From: Schumannella sp. 10F1B-5-1 | GTDB taxonomy: Bacteria; Actinomycetota; Actinomycetes; Actinomycetales; Microbacteriaceae | NCBI RefSeq assembly: GCF_006517535.1 | Contig: NZ_VHQH01000039.1 | Location: 231,472-295,471 of the forward strand | DNA: 64,000 bases | Direction of reading: 5' to 3' | Part shown: positions 62,604-64,000 of the stretch, piece after piece | How the letters are laid out: each line of letters starts with the position of its first letter | How positions within the stretch are numbered: the first letter of the stretch is position 1 | Position numbers and translations under genes: made by a program | Notes under the pieces: model-generated | Told to the model about the DNA's origin: nothing | The model's database searches: none | Seen by the model: only the letters and a program-made list of their open reading frames with translations

Positions 62604-64000
62604 GTGTTCATCTTCATCCTGCAGCTCCGGCACCTCATCGAGGGCCACCCGGCGATCTACCTCTTCGCCGTCTACTCGGCGCTCATCTGGCTCCTCTGGA
62701 TCATCAAGACCGTGCTGTCGACGCGCTACCGGCCCTTCACCGGCCGCTTCGATGGCACCACGAGCGTCGTCGTGCCGGTCGTCGACGAACCGCTCGACCT
62801 GTTCCGCGACGTGCTCGGCCGCATGGTCGAGCAGAAGCCCGGCGAGATCATCGTCGTGATCAACGGCGCCGAGAACCCGGGCCTCGTCGAGGTGTGCGAG
62901 GAGTTCGCGCCGCCGGTCAGCTGGGTGCACACGCCCATCCCCGGCAAGCGCAACGCCGTCAAGATCGGCACCGAGCTGTCGCGCGGCGAGATCACGGTGC
63001 TCGTCGACTCCGACACCGTCTGGACCGAGAACACGCTCAGCGAGCTCGTGAAGCCCTTCGCCGACAGCCGCGTCGGGGGAGTGACGACCCGCCAGCGCAT
63101 CCTCGACCCGAAGCGCAGCTGGATCACCCGCTGGGCCGACTGGCTCGAGAACAGCCGGGCGCTCTACTCGATGCCGGCGCAGAGCGTGCTCGGCCAGGTC
63201 GGCTGCCTGCCGGGTCGCACGATCGCCTTCCGGCGCTCGATCCTGACGCGGGTCATGCACGACTTCATGACCCAGAAGTTCATGGGCGTGTTCCTCGAGG
63301 TCAGCGACGACCGCACCCTCACCAACCTCACGCTCAAGGCCGGCTACCGCACCGTGTACCAGTACACGAGCCTCGTCTACACGGATGCGCCGCTGCAGCT
63401 GAAGAAGCTCTTCAAGCAGCAGCTGCGCTGGGCTCGCGGCAGCCAGTACAACACCCTGCGCATGCTGCCCTGGATGCTGGGCCACGCCCCGGTGCTCGCG
63501 CTCTTCTTCGTGATGGACATCATCCTGCCGTTCCTGCTCTACGGCGTGATCCTGGGCTGGATCTGGCGCTCGATCACCGGTCAGGGCTACGACTTCTACC
63601 GCGCGATCCTCGACGAGTACGGGCTCTCGACCGGGCTCATCTGGGTGCTCGGCCTCATGGTCGTCTCGTCGGTGCTGAGCATGGGCATCCGGCAGCTGCG
63701 TCATCTCGCCGAGAAGCCCAGCGACTTCTTCCGGCTGCCGCTCTTCATCATCGTGTCGACGCTGTTCCTCATGCCCGTGCGGCTGCTCGGCTTCGTGCGC
63801 ATGGCCCACGCCAGCGGCTGGGGCACCCGCGCCGGCGCCTACTCGGGCGGCGCCGACGATGCGCCGATCAGCGGCACCGCGACCGTGGATGCGGTGGAAC
63901 CCTCTGCGGTCACCCGACGCGCCGAGGGGCCGATCGCTCCCGGTGGCGGGGCGGTCATGACCGCGACGCTACCACTCACGGTCGCCCGGCCGATCACCGC
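62604..64000 (+). CDS. Processive family 2 glycosyltransferase, hyaluronan/chitin synthase-like (partial, continues past the window)
   Basis: GTG 62604 opens a frame that runs to the last base without a stop (about 465 codons seen). A first membrane helix (AIYLFAVYSALIWLLWIIKTV) precedes the catalytic domain: nucleotide-binding VVVPVVDEPLDLF, the DxD motif VLVDSDTVW, GRTIAFRRSI, the catalytic acid region EVSDDRTLTN, and the processivity motif QQLRWARGS. Three or four more helices follow. This set matches HasA/chitin synthase-type enzymes that make and export a polysaccharide. The product is unknown. The Pro/Ala-rich C-terminal part continues outside the window. Confidence 0.88.
   Translation, partial: MFIFILQLRHLIEGHPAIYLFAVYSALIWLLWIIKTVLSTRYRPFTGRFDGTTSVVVPVVDEPLDLFRDVLGRMVEQKPGEIIVVINGAENPGLVEVCEEFAPPVSWVHTPIPGKRNAVKIGTELSRGEITVLVDSDTVWTENTLSELVKPFADSRVGGVTTRQRILDPKRSWITRWADWLENSRALYSMPAQSVLGQVGCLPGRTIAFRRSILTRVMHDFMTQKFMGVFLEVSDDRTLTNLTLKAGYRTVYQYTSLVYTDAPLQLKKLFKQQLRWARGSQYNTLRMLPWMLGHAPVLALFFVMDIILPFLLYGVILGWIWRSITGQGYDFYRAILDEYGLSTGLIWVLGLMVVSSVLSMGIRQLRHLAEKPSDFFRLPLFIIVSTLFLMPVRLLGFVRMAHASGWGTRAGAYSGGADDAPISGTATVDAVEPSAVTRRAEGPIAPGGGAVMTATLPLTVARPIT

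Noticed and set aside
62586..63809. 407-codon open frame on the minus strand near the window end
   Set aside because: It is antisense to the glycosyltransferase gene, whose DxD and QxxRW motifs show the plus strand is coding.

Overview
The window is high-G+C actinobacterial DNA. Gene content and style point to the family Microbacteriaceae (an inference): Asp and Ala codons are strongly GC-biased except where they build the word GGATGC, genes are packed with 4-bp GTGA/ATGA overlaps, and many genes start with no ribosome binding site directly after a TANNNT -10 box. Gene order in the second half (nif3, zinc-ribbon-like protein, panB, glnA2-like gene, glnE, ahpE, aceE, fasR, fabD, fabH, acpP, fabF) resembles the conserved actinobacterial neighbourhood also seen in mycobacteria. 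No insertion sequence, phage, CRISPR array or rRNA operon was found.

Layout. 1-8.1 kb: end of glyS, a DUF559 nuclease gene, a DsbA-like oxidoreductase, a YbaK-type deacylase, then dusB-dgt and dnaG. 8.3-15.8 kb: a peptide/nickel-type ABC importer (lipoprotein, two permeases, a fused double ATPase, a third ATPase) ending in a beta-propeller protein. 15.9-20.1 kb: tRNA-Asn, a two-component system, a SHOCT protein and a kinase-like ATPase without its phosphoacceptor His. 20.1-27.7 kb: def, a transporter, a glycosyltransferase, a CAT-anticodon tRNA, a PrmC paralogue, a lipoprotein, and DUF1684 and flavin oxidoreductase genes. 27.8-33.8 kb: regulator, aldehyde dehydrogenase and DUF779 protein, then a family A DNA polymerase-like gene. 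33.9-44.5 kb: DUF3145 gene, the type II fatty acid synthase operon fabD-fabH-acpP-fabF, an alpha/beta hydrolase, a chitinase, fasR and aceE. 44.7-54.2 kb: ahpE, tRNA-Val, two transporters, nif3, rnpB, ppgK, map. 54.2-64 kb: panB, a YhhN-type protein, nadE, glnA, glnE and an incomplete processive glycosyltransferase running off the end.

The most striking unexplained structure is a family of six intergenic inverted-repeat elements of 86-91 bp, all in the first 20.1 kb. They have near-identical 19-21 bp arms around a centre that is always 48-49 bp but differs in sequence. Two copies bracket the DUF559 nuclease gene, and the others sit at boundaries of transcription units. This could be a nuclease-linked repeat family or a structured terminator/insulator family.

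Other points of note are about twenty leaderless starts, an EamA transporter gene beginning one base after a tRNA-Val gene, a fasR gene whose conserved N-terminus lacks a canonical start codon, and a shared divergent -10 box between nadE and glnA.
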